Notes under the pieces: model-generated | Database searches by the model: none | What the model was told of the DNA's origin: nothing | The model's input: only the letters and a program-made list of their open reading frames with translations | Position numbers and translations under genes: made by a program | Assembly (NCBI GenBank): GCA_937975645.1 | Contig: CALJTV010000048.1 | Coordinates: forward strand, 1 to 55,108 | Length of the DNA stretch: 55,108 nucleotides | Source of the DNA: an uncultured Dehalococcoidia bacterium | GTDB lineage: Bacteria; Chloroflexota; Dehalococcoidia; GIF9; UBA5629 | Reading direction: 5' to 3' | Part shown: piece by piece, positions 47,546 to 55,108 of the stretch | How positions within the stretch are numbered: position 1 is the stretch's first letter | Layout: each line of letters opens with the position of its first letter

Positions 47546-49303
47546 CTAGCGCCCGCCGGTAGAGCCGATCACCATCCCAGCAGGCTGAGCCATACCAGCC
47601 CTCTCCAGAAACTCCTTATACTCCACCAACTTGGCTAATACTCTGGCAGCGTGCGTACCGGAGCGGTAGACGTAGTGCGAGCCCTGCAACCTCGGCTGGT
47701 CCTCGGCGAAGAAGGTGGTGGTCAGCACCGGCTTCTTGTAGTCCGCCACCCACTGCTCCGCTATTGCCCTGAAGAAGCGGGCTATCGCCTCTTCGGGGAC
47801 GAGCCTCTCACTACGGGCACCATCGCTAGCTACAGCGGTCTCTGCAGGACGGAAAGCATTCAATAGCAGAAGGGCATCTATCCTCCCAGCAGCCACCGCC
47901 GAGGCGACCAGCCGGCAAAAGTCCTCCACCTCCTGTTCATTGTAGGTGCCGGTTAGCATCGCCAGCGCTGAGATAACCGGGCGCAGCGCCACTTTTATCT
48001 GCTCTACATCTTTAGATTCTAGTGCCCGGCGCAGCTCAGGTAAAATCTCCTGCGGCGTCTGCCTCATGGGCACCTGCACACTGAACACGCCGCCGCTGTC
48101 TCTACCAAAAGAGGCGAAAAGTGAAGCGAATATGGAAAAGCCACCGAAGCCCATAAAGATAAGCGCGTCCACCTCAGCCACCCTCAGCAGCTTCATCGGC
48201 GCGGTCAAATACGTGATAAAGTTCCTGTCACCGGCGGGGTCCACTGGGTTTCCCCGGCTCCACCTTGGAGGGAACACCCTGTCCAGCTCGGCGATGACCT
48301 GCTGTGGCAGCTTGACCACATTCAGCCCCTCAGCGGCACAGGCATCGGCGCAGAGCACGCCATAGCTGCCGCCCGGTGTCAATATCGCCACATTCCTCCC
48401 AGGGGGCAGCGGCTGCGTAAGGAAACCGATAGCCACATCCAGAAGTTCTTCGGGGCTGTCCACTCTGAGCACGCCGATGCTCCTAAAAGCTGCCTCGTAG
48501 ATATCGTCGGTGCCCGCCAGTGCGCCAGAGTGGGACACAATGGCTCTGGCTGCGGCATCTGTTTTCCCCGGCTTGAGTACTATCACCGGCTTCCGCAACG
48601 TCACCTTAGACACCTTATCGAGAAAACGCTTGCCGTCAGCCAAGCCCTCGATATAAGCCAGCACCACTTTCACTTCGGGGTCATCCCCAAAATATTCGAT
48701 ATAGTCTTCTATCTGTATATCGGCGGCGCAGCCGCAGCTCACATAGCGGTGAAAGCCCACGCCTTTATGGTAGCCAGAGATGACCACCGCACCACCTACA
48801 TTACCCCCCTGGGAGACAAAAGCCAGGGGTCCGTTTCTCACCGGCAGCGGGAACATAAAAGCCCGCAAGTTTGAGGTAGCACTCCAATAGCCCATGCAGT
48901 TGGGACCGACGAAACGGATACCGCCCTTCCTGGCGATCCTCAGCACCTCGTCCTGCAGCTTCTTCCCCTCAGGACCCGTTTCCGCAAAGCCCGCCGATAT
49001 GATCACCGCCGCCTTCACCCCTTTAGCCACACAGTCCCCCATTACCGAGGGCACGCTTGGCGCCGGCACCACTATAACTACCAGGTCCACAGCATCAGGT
49101 ATGTCCGTGACCCTGGCATAAGCTTTCCTTCCCAGCACTTGGGTCTCGCGGTTGTTCACCGGGTACACCGGTCCCTGAAATCCGTCCAGCGCACTGGAAA
49201 AAGTAAAAAAGCCCCATTTGTTGAAGTTGTTGGTCGCCCCCACCACCGCCACTGACTTCGGGTTGAATAACGGTTCCAGCTCCTCAACTATAGATTTAGC
49301 CAT
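47546..49303 (-). CDS. ADP-forming acyl-CoA synthetase, alpha-type protein (second)
   Basis: A 585-residue protein of the same family as 40843-42279. CoA-binding SVAVVGATNNFNKWGFF, VGPNCMGYW and phosphohistidine motif VSHSGALAG are present. It has about 100 more residues than the first, within its C-terminal half. AAGGAG lies four nt before the ATG at 49303. No ATP-grasp beta subunit is nearby. Confidence 0.88.
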   Translation of the reverse strand: MAKSIVEELEPLFNPKSVAVVGATNNFNKWGFFTFSSALDGFQGPVYPVNNRETQVLGRKAYARVTDIPDAVDLVVIVVPAPSVPSVMGDCVAKGVKAAVIISAGFAETGPEGKKLQDEVLRIARKGGIRFVGPNCMGYWSATSNLRAFMFPLPVRNGPLAFVSQGGNVGGAVVISGYHKGVGFHRYVSCGCAADIQIEDYIEYFGDDPEVKVVLAYIEGLADGKRFLDKVSKVTLRKPVIVLKPGKTDAAARAIVSHSGALAGTDDIYEAAFRSIGVLRVDSPEELLDVAIGFLTQPLPPGRNVAILTPGGSYGVLCADACAAEGLNVVKLPQQVIAELDRVFPPRWSRGNPVDPAGDRNFITYLTAPMKLLRVAEVDALIFMGFGGFSIFASLFASFGRDSGGVFSVQVPMRQTPQEILPELRRALESKDVEQIKVALRPVISALAMLTGTYNEQEVEDFCRLVASAVAAGRIDALLLLNAFRPAETAVASDGARSERLVPEEAIARFFRAIAEQWVADYKKPVLTTTFFAEDQPRLQGSHYVYRSGTHAARVLAKLVEYKEFLERAGMAQPAGMVIGSTGGR

Positions 49304-49382
49304 AGTACTCCTTCTGCACCACAAGGATAGCAGAACGCCGCCCTGACCTCAATGATAGCGCTGCTAAATCTGGCGGCAAAGA

Positions 49383-49622
49383 GTGGAGCGCCCTGCAGAC
49401 AATCTGCCCCCCGCGGCTTTTTGTCACCGCCGGCAAGTGCTGGCAGACCTCGTCATCTGGCTCATCGTCTTCGCCCCCATCTGGGGCGCGATGCTACCTA
49501 TAGTCCTCTGGCTCGGGCGCAGGAGGACGCGCCGGGCAGTAAACAGAAGCTGGTTAGGAAACAGCCCAGGACACGAAATGCAAACAGCACTTGTCCACAC
49601 AGCGGACTCGCACACTATCTAA
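49383..49622 (+). pseudogene. Possible remnant with a C-terminal membrane segment
   Basis: A plus-strand frame contains LADLVIWLIVFAPIWGAMLP followed by IVLWLGRRRTRR. This looks like the membrane anchor and basic tail that end DUF4349-like proteins, but no domain precedes it. The sequence around it (49304-49636) shows no promoter or ribosome site. It may be a decayed gene tail or chance. Confidence 0.25.
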
Positions 49623-49636
49623 ATAAAACAGCCCCG

Positions 49637-50509
49637 CTATTTACCGAACACCGCCTCCCAGAAGGGCACTTTTTTCATCTGTTTCACTACCTCTTTCTTT
49701 TCCACCTGGTAGGGCACCTGATATGCCACCTGTCTCTCCCTGGTCACCAGCCTCTGCGCCGTGACCTCGTCCCACCAGATCAGCTTGACGCTGCCTATCG
49801 GCGAGGCATGCCAGGCATTGGCAAAAACAGCGAACTCCAATTTCCCGCTGGCGTCGAACTCTATGCTATCACCACCACAAGCCACCTTGCCCGCCCAAGG
49901 AAGGACAACGTCCGAGAAGATGCTGATGGTTATCTGCTCACCCGGTATCTTCAGTGCCAGCCACCAGCCCACATCACTGGGACGGTATTCCGCGCAGTTT
50001 TCCATGGTGCGCACCCCGCCGAGAAACCGCCCCTCCTCCGCCAGCAGCCAGGCCAGCCCATCAAACCACCACACTTCCTCCGGAAAAGGCGAAGGGAAAA
50101 TACCATGTGCCACCTCCGGCTTGGGCGGCACCTGCCCCGCGCCGGTGAGGTCGATAGCTACAATGTATCCGGGTAGCCGTAGCTGCGGACGGTTAATTTC
50201 AATCCTCACCCTAGCATTGGAATACCTGCTCGGGTCAATCTGGTAACCGAAATAGTGGGTCATGGGAGCACCACTGTCCCAAAAGTATAAGCCAGTCTGC
50301 CACTTCGCCACCGGGTCCAGGTATTCCCTGCCCTCCTTCGCGCTCACCACCACCGTTTCCATCTCAGCGTACCGCTCCGTCTTATACTCCGTACGATACT
50401 CGGTCTCGTAGTAGGTCTCCACCACCTCCACCTCTTGTGTCACACAAGAAAGGAACAGTGAACAGACCGCCACCACTGCACACACGATTAGCACAACTGC
50501 CCGGTTCAT
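49637..50509 (-). CDS. Lipoprotein of unknown function
   Basis: A 290-residue protein with lipoprotein signal LFLSC (Cys22), then a Tyr/Glu/Thr-rich stretch (VEVVETYYETEYRTEYKTER) and a globular Trp-rich domain. The C-terminal VPYQVEKKEVVKQMKKVPFWEAVFG is charged. Its ATG overlaps the hydrolase stop by four nt, so the two are cotranscribed. No family recognised. Confidence 0.8.
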   Translation of the reverse strand: MNRAVVLIVCAVVAVCSLFLSCVTQEVEVVETYYETEYRTEYKTERYAEMETVVVSAKEGREYLDPVAKWQTGLYFWDSGAPMTHYFGYQIDPSRYSNARVRIEINRPQLRLPGYIVAIDLTGAGQVPPKPEVAHGIFPSPFPEEVWWFDGLAWLLAEEGRFLGGVRTMENCAEYRPSDVGWWLALKIPGEQITISIFSDVVLPWAGKVACGGDSIEFDASGKLEFAVFANAWHASPIGSVKLIWWDEVTAQRLVTRERQVAYQVPYQVEKKEVVKQMKKVPFWEAVFGK

Positions 50510-51363
50510 GGCGTCCCTCTTCGACCTTCCTGCCGACCGCCTGATGTCCAGCCCTTGCCGGAGTGCCGCCTTAAAAAGCTAAGTATTGCCCTGGCTGCCT
50601 CCTTGGTAGCATCGGTGATGAAGCCGTGTCCGGCATTCTTCAGTCTTACCAGCTCAGCATTTGGTATCCTGGAAGCCAGCACCTTCGAGTTCTCTGGCGG
50701 GATGAGCCTGTCGGCGTCGCCAGTGATCACCAGCGTGGGCGCTTTTATCTGCGGCAGCCTGTCATAGGTATCGTGTGCCGCTATCGCCCGTGCCTGGTTT
50801 CTGAAACCGTGCACCGGCGTGGGATAGCGGGAGGTGATGGTGACATAGGACTCCACCGCCTCGGGGTGAGTCTCGATAAACTCCTTCGTCCACAGCCAGG
50901 GCACCGTCAGCCGTGCCCGCTCCTCTACGGACAATCTCGCCATATCACGACCGAAAAGGAACTCGCGGGCTTCCTCTGAGGCGGGTACAGAATGGTTGCC
51001 ACCGCAGTTGGTACAGCCCAGGACCAGACAGAGCAGCCTGTCAGGATAGTTAAGGGCAAACTCCTGGGCTATCATCCCGCCCATGGAGACGCCGAAGACA
51101 TGCGCCCTCTCAATGCCTAGCGCATCAAGCAGCCCCCTGGCATCGCCAGCCATCATGGGCAGGGTGTAAGGGTAGTCGGGCTTATCGCTCTGCCCCGTGC
51201 CACGGTTATCGAAGGCGATCACTCGGAACTCCTGTGACAAGTGCGGTAAAATTGGCGACCAGTGCGCCGAATAAGAGCCGAAGCCCGTGATAAGCAGCAA
51301 CGGCTCACCCTCACCGTGGACCTCGTAGTATAAGTTAATATCGCCGACCTTTGCCCCGGGCAT
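50506..51363 (-). CDS. Alpha/beta hydrolase
   Basis: A 285-residue serine hydrolase. Nucleophile S93 in GVSMGG, Asp in ITGDADRLIPP and His in NAGHGFITD make the triad; FDNRGTGQSD is the oxyanion-side motif. It resembles 3-oxoadipate enol-lactonase-like enzymes, but the substrate is unknown. No signal peptide. Confidence 0.92.
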   Translation of the reverse strand: MPGAKVGDINLYYEVHGEGEPLLLITGFGSYSAHWSPILPHLSQEFRVIAFDNRGTGQSDKPDYPYTLPMMAGDARGLLDALGIERAHVFGVSMGGMIAQEFALNYPDRLLCLVLGCTNCGGNHSVPASEEAREFLFGRDMARLSVEERARLTVPWLWTKEFIETHPEAVESYVTITSRYPTPVHGFRNQARAIAAHDTYDRLPQIKAPTLVITGDADRLIPPENSKVLASRIPNAELVRLKNAGHGFITDATKEAARAILSFLRRHSGKGWTSGGRQEGRRGTP

Positions 51364-51691
51364 ACCCTCACCTCCTTAAACGACTATTGGCTGCCGAAGC
51401 ACCATCATTTTACACCACAAGCTTAAACAAGGCGATAACCTGTATTCGTCTAGCGCCCGGCGACACCTAGACCGCCATACCGAGGCAAACAGTGCCGGCG
51501 ACATCTTGACTGTCATACTGAGGCAGATAAATAGACCACTGCCCCCGCTTTTCCCCTCGCCCTTTTAGGGAGAGGGACCTATCTGTCTGAGCTGGCACAT
51601 GCCGACAGCGCATATGGCATAAAAGTGGCGTTTGGGCTAATATGTATTGCAAACGGCAACGGCGCCGAAATAGAGGAGTCAACGAAGGACA
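51364..51691. other. Intergenic region with two imperfect 30-bp direct repeats
   Basis: 328 nt without a gene. Positions 51458-51487 and 51496-51525 are direct repeats, 25 of 30 identical, four of the five differences being C/T. A CCCTTTTAGGGAGAGGG palindrome follows near 51570, resembling the core of the element at 4206-4380. No promoter could be assigned with confidence. Confidence 0.6.
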
Positions 51692-52150
51692 GTGGCTGCA
51701 GCTGTTTACGAAGACACACCCCGGTATGACGTCTGGTTCAAAGCCGTCCTGCTGCTCCCCGTCTTTTTCCTGTTGATAGCGGCGTACCGATTGGTCAACG
51801 GTGACACGCGCTCGGCGATCGGCTTGCTCGCCACCACACTGCTGGTAATAGCCGTGTTCTGGGCGATAGTCCCGCGGAAATACTGCATCCTTGAAGACAA
51901 ACTGAGTATAGTCCTTGGCGGTCCTTTTCGCTTCGATATCCCTTATGAGACGATAGACACCGCCCGGAAGCCAGAGGGCATCAGCCTTGGCATCAACTTC
52001 GCCACCTCGATGCACGACCGCAACGCCGTGCAGATTGTGAGGTACGGAAGGATGAACGTCCACATCACGCCCTCCAGACCGGAGGAGTTCATGGAAAACT
52101 TGATTAAGGCGGTTGACCGCTGGCGGGCTTCCGGAAAGAGGACGGGATGA
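51692..52150 (+). CDS. PH-domain membrane protein
   Basis: A 152-residue protein with two hydrophobic segments (AVLLLPVFFLLIAAYRLV and AIGLLATTLLVIAVFWAIV) then a bacterial PH-like domain (KYCILEDKLSIVLGGPFRFDIPYETIDTARK). GTG start with GAAGGA close upstream. Its end overlaps mtnA by four nt. Role unknown. Confidence 0.82.
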   Translation: MAAAVYEDTPRYDVWFKAVLLLPVFFLLIAAYRLVNGDTRSAIGLLATTLLVIAVFWAIVPRKYCILEDKLSIVLGGPFRFDIPYETIDTARKPEGISLGINFATSMHDRNAVQIVRYGRMNVHITPSRPEEFMENLIKAVDRWRASGKRTG

Positions 52151-53184
52151 AGGCATTGCAATGGCTGGGGGACAGGCTGAGGCTCATCGACCAGACACGC
52201 CTGCCCCATAAACTGGTCTATGTGGACTGCCGCGACTACCGCCAGGTGGTCTCAGCGATAATGCAGATGAAGGTGCGCGGCGCTCCAGCCATCGGCGTCG
52301 CCGCCGCCTATGGTATCGCCCTCGGTGCCCTGAAAATAAAGGCTAAAGACAAAGCGGAATTCGATAGCCAGCTTGAAAAAGTCTTTGCCACCTTCGCCAC
52401 CTCCCGCCCCACCGCGGTCAACTTGTTCCACGCCATCAACCGCATGAGGCAGGCAGCACTGAAAGCTAGCAGCGTTTCACAGGCAAAGCAGGCGCTCCTC
52501 GACGAGGCAAAGCAGGTGCAAGCCGACGAAGAGACAGCCACCCTCAGGCTCAGCCAGCTCGGTGTAGGGCTGATTAAAGACGGTGCCATCGTGCTCACCC
52601 ACTGCAACGCCGGTCCCTTAGCCACCGCCGGCTATGGCACCGCGCTGGGGATAATCAGGGCGGCGGTGGCGGCGGGCAAAAAGGTCGAGGTAATCGCCGC
52701 CGAGACCCGCCCCCTCCTTCAGGGGGCACGGCTCACCGCCTGGGAACTTATGCAAGAGGGCATAGCGGTGACCCTCATCACCGACTCCATGGCGGGACAT
52801 TTCATGAAACAGGGGGAGATACACTGCGTTATCGTCGGTGCCGACAGGATAGTCGCCAACGGCGACACCGCCAACAAAATCGGCACCTATGCTCTCGCCG
52901 TGCTGGCAAAGGAACATGGCATCCCCTTCTATGTCGCTGCTCCCACCTCCACCATCGACCTCTCCATTGCCTCTGGCGATGCCATCCCCATCGAAGAGCG
53001 CGACCCCACCGAAGTTACCCACTTTGCCGGCTTCCGCATCGCCCCCAAGGGCATCGCCGTTGCCAACCCTGCCTTCGACATCACCCCTCACCGCTACATA
53101 ACTGCTATAATTACCGAAAACGGCATCGCTCAGGAACCTTTCGACCAGAATTTGAAGCGACTGCTTGCGCCTAAGGAGGTCTGA
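52147..53184 (+). CDS. mtnA: Methylthioribose-1-phosphate isomerase
   Basis: A 345-residue MtnA converting MTR-1-P to MTRu-1-P. Motifs: KVRGAPAIGVAAAYG, ETRPLLQGARLTAWEL, GADRIVANGDTANKIGTY with the catalytic Asp; the Cys lies in LTHCNAG. It is two nt before mtnP, giving two successive steps of methylthioadenosine salvage. Confidence 0.96.
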   Translation: MKALQWLGDRLRLIDQTRLPHKLVYVDCRDYRQVVSAIMQMKVRGAPAIGVAAAYGIALGALKIKAKDKAEFDSQLEKVFATFATSRPTAVNLFHAINRMRQAALKASSVSQAKQALLDEAKQVQADEETATLRLSQLGVGLIKDGAIVLTHCNAGPLATAGYGTALGIIRAAVAAGKKVEVIAAETRPLLQGARLTAWELMQEGIAVTLITDSMAGHFMKQGEIHCVIVGADRIVANGDTANKIGTYALAVLAKEHGIPFYVAAPTSTIDLSIASGDAIPIEERDPTEVTHFAGFRIAPKGIAVANPAFDITPHRYITAIITENGIAQEPFDQNLKRLLAPKEV

Positions 53185-53186
53185 AA

Positions 53187-54059
53187 ATGGCTGAGGCAAA
53201 AGTAGGCATTATCGGCGGCACCGGACTCTACGAACTGGAGGGGCTGACCGACACCAGAGAGGTCAGGATAAAGACGCCGTTCGGCGACCCCAGCGATGCC
53301 ATCATCTTGGGCACGTTGAATGGGGTCAAGCTGGCTTTCCTCCCCCGCCACGGCAGAGGGCACTATATCAGCCCCACGGAACTCCCCTCAAAAGCCAATA
53401 TCTACGCGTTGAAGTCGCTGGGGGTGGAGTGGATAGTCTCCGTCGCCACCGTGGGCAGCCTGAAAGAGAGGATAGAGCCGCTGGACATCGTCATCCCCGA
53501 CCAGATCATCGACCGCACCTATCTCCGCTCCAACACCTTCTTCGGCAACGGCATCGTGGGGCACATCGCCTTCGCCGAACCGTTCTGCCCGGCGCTCCGC
53601 AACGTCCTGTATAGCTCGGCGGTAAAGGTCGGCGCCAGAGCCCATGACGGTGGCACCGCCATCGTGATGGAAGGACCGCAGTTCTCCACCAAAGCCGAGT
53701 CCAACCTCTACCGCTCTTGGGGTGCCGATGTGATCTACATGACCGGCCTGCCTGAAGCCAAGCTCGCCAGAGAGGCTGAGATCTGCTACGCCACCTGCGC
53801 CGTGGTCACCGACTATGACTGCTGGAAGGAGACCGTGGAGGTGGTCACCGCCGAGATGGTCGTCGCCAACTTAAGAAAGGGCATTGAAACTGTGAAGAGG
53901 ATAATCACAGAGGCAGTGGCCCGCCTGCCCGAAAAACGCGACTGCATCTGCGCCAGTGCCCTCAAAGATGCGCTGATCACCTCGCCGGAACTGATACCGC
54001 CAAAGACGAGGAAGGACCTGGCACTTATACTTGATAAATACCTCAAAAAGGCGAAATAA
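53187..54059 (+). CDS. mtnP: S-methyl-5'-thioadenosine phosphorylase
   Basis: A 290-residue phosphorylase that splits MTA to adenine and MTR-1-P, the substrate of MtnA. GIIGGTGLYEL at the N-terminus, FLPRHGRGH, MEGPQFSTKAES and LAREAEICYATCAVVTDYDCW match MtnP rather than general purine nucleoside phosphorylase. AAGGAGG precedes the ATG. Its TAA overlaps the ATG of the next gene. Confidence 0.94.
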   Translation: MAEAKVGIIGGTGLYELEGLTDTREVRIKTPFGDPSDAIILGTLNGVKLAFLPRHGRGHYISPTELPSKANIYALKSLGVEWIVSVATVGSLKERIEPLDIVIPDQIIDRTYLRSNTFFGNGIVGHIAFAEPFCPALRNVLYSSAVKVGARAHDGGTAIVMEGPQFSTKAESNLYRSWGADVIYMTGLPEAKLAREAEICYATCAVVTDYDCWKETVEVVTAEMVVANLRKGIETVKRIITEAVARLPEKRDCICASALKDALITSPELIPPKTRKDLALILDKYLKKAK

Positions 54060-55081
54060 TGGCAAAGACCGAGTTCGGCTGCCTCGCCACCGCCATCGGC
54101 AGCATGCCCCACGCCGATGCCGCTGAGGCTTGCCAGCTAGTGCTGAAATACTTGCCACAGCTCCCCTGCTGGCCCCAGCTACCCAGGCGTTCGTCCAGGG
54201 AGAACATGTACCTACAGTTCAGCGAGGGCTTCCCCGGGCTGGTGGTGCAGGGCGATAACCTGAAAATAGAGCAGACCGCCGACTTCTATGCCGCTCTGGA
54301 AAAGCTGCTCACCGCAGGCGACGATGACTTCGAAGCATACCAGATAGGTCCCGACTACGCTGCGGGACTGTATGCCCTGCCAGCTTTACTCTCCCACCCT
54401 GAAGCCATAAAGGGACAGATAACCGGTCCCGTAAGCTTGGGCTTGTGCATCACCGACACTCAAAACCGCGGCATCGTCTACGATGACACGCTAGCTGAAG
54501 CCCTATCCAAGTTCCTGCGCCTGAAAGCTAGGTGGCAGGAAAAATTCCTGCGCCGCGCCGCCAGAACCACCGTCACCTTCATCGACGAGCCATATCTCAC
54601 CTCCTTGGGTACCGCCTTCGTCACCCTGCCTAACGAAACGGTGGGCAAGCTGCTTGCAGAGGTCCTCGGTGGTCTGGAAGAGTTGAAAGGTGTCCACTGT
54701 TGCGGCAGCACCGACTGGTCACTCCTGCTCAACACACCAATAGATATCCTCAGCTTCGATGCCTACAACTATGCCGACTCCCTTGCCTGCTACCCTGCAG
54801 AGGTGAAGTCGTTCCTGCAGAAAGGTGGCAGCATTGCCTGGGGCATCGTGCCCAATGACGAAGAGGCGCTGGCACAGGAGTCCGTCTCCAGCCTCTATGA
54901 CCGCCTCGGTGAAGCCATGGCAACCTTCACCAGAGACGGCATTTCGTTTCGCCAGCTCGCTGCGCAAAGCTTGCTCACCCCGTCCTGCGGGCTCGCCTCC
55001 CTCTCCACTGAAGCCGCCGCCCAAGCACTGGAAGTCCTGTCAGAGCTGTCAGCTAGAGTCCGCAGCCGGCTCTCCATGTAG
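54059..55081 (+). CDS. Short MetE-like (core-type) methionine synthase/UROD-fold protein
   Basis: A 340-residue protein with the fold of the catalytic half of cobalamin-independent methionine synthase. Zinc ligands are suggested by GVHCCGSTDW (H-x-C) and by LTPSCGLASLS, corresponding to the last Cys of MetE. FIDEPYLTSLG and GPVSLGL match the family. The N-terminal half of full MetE is absent. Core-type MetE in Dehalococcoides uses a corrinoid-linked methyl donor, to my knowledge. Coupling to mtnP by a TAATG overlap suggests a role in methionine or methylthio salvage. Confidence 0.82.
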   Translation: MAKTEFGCLATAIGSMPHADAAEACQLVLKYLPQLPCWPQLPRRSSRENMYLQFSEGFPGLVVQGDNLKIEQTADFYAALEKLLTAGDDDFEAYQIGPDYAAGLYALPALLSHPEAIKGQITGPVSLGLCITDTQNRGIVYDDTLAEALSKFLRLKARWQEKFLRRAARTTVTFIDEPYLTSLGTAFVTLPNETVGKLLAEVLGGLEELKGVHCCGSTDWSLLLNTPIDILSFDAYNYADSLACYPAEVKSFLQKGGSIAWGIVPNDEEALAQESVSSLYDRLGEAMATFTRDGISFRQLAAQSLLTPSCGLASLSTEAAAQALEVLSELSARVRSRLSM

Positions 55082-55108
55082 CCTATTGTCAGCGCAGATA
55101 AATAGGCG

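Noticed and set aside
51458..51525. Start of a CRISPR array
   Set aside because: Only two diverged copies with an 8-nt gap; no further repeats, spacers or cas genes.

Overview
The window reads as a chromosomal segment of an anaerobic bacterium, most likely a Chloroflexota of the Dehalococcoidia type. This is an inference from gene content: minimal SufBC, a flavodiiron/rubredoxin/hemerythrin set, several rubrerythrins, ADP-forming acyl-CoA synthetase alpha chains, a TRAP importer and a short MetE-like protein beside mtnA-mtnP. There is no rRNA or other phylogenetic marker to settle it. UGA is an ordinary stop for many genes here.

Layout. 1-1460: a truncated APC permease (minus), divergent from tRNA-His and tRNA-Arg, both with encoded CCA. 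1514-7351 (minus): DUF2804, DUF3795, asd, a palindromic repeat element, degV and a type II restriction-modification pair. 7497-8156 (+): a Dph6-like ATPase. 8178-25008 (minus): 24 collinear, tightly packed genes forming one redox and iron-sulfur island. In transcription order they are hsp20, a selenocysteine glutaredoxin, trxB, a rubrerythrin-thioesterase fusion, rubrerythrin, iscS-like, iscU, a zinc ribbon, tusA-like, a ferritin-like protein, sufC, sufB, hrb, a DUF438/hemerythrin/PAS protein, fprA, a selenocysteine peroxiredoxin, an unknown, copA-YHS, a double ferritin-like protein, a desulforedoxin, sod, Rieske and pfpI. A PerR-type regulator lies just upstream (25299-25679), behind a terminator. 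25.7-30 kb: an ACT protein, a class III CoA-transferase, small membrane, NfeD and zinc-ribbon genes, a cyclase-family hydrolase and a second copy of the repeat element. 30.2-37.6 kb (+): ligA, pth, a hypothetical, a LOG-like protein, eno, an MBL hydrolase, queF and gap. 37.7-42.3 kb (minus): the TRAP operon dctPQM and an acyl-CoA synthetase alpha chain. 42.5-44.8 kb (+): ECF sigma, DUF5667 protein and a secreted protein, closed by a terminator. 44.8-55.1 kb: SagB-like lipoprotein, GAF/HD-GYP protein, a second synthetase alpha chain, lipoprotein, alpha/beta hydrolase, PH-domain protein, mtnA, mtnP and the MetE-like protein.

The strongest observations are two genes that ordinary ORF calling breaks. 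In the peroxiredoxin (13500-14099) an in-frame TGA replaces the peroxidatic Cys codon. In the YruB-type glutaredoxin (24186-24422) a TGA replaces the first Cys of CPWC. Each TGA is followed at the right distance by a hairpin with an AGU-type apical loop, as expected of a bacterial SECIS. The selenoperoxiredoxin also lacks the usual resolving Cys, and the selenoglutaredoxin sits directly before trxB, so a TrxB to SelGrx to SelPrx peroxide-reducing chain is a reasonable hypothesis. The same island holds a NifS/IscS homologue whose PLP lysine is replaced by Gln, a CopA with a C-terminal YHS domain preceded by a strong internal Shine-Dalgarno, and a rubrerythrin fused to a hotdog thioesterase.
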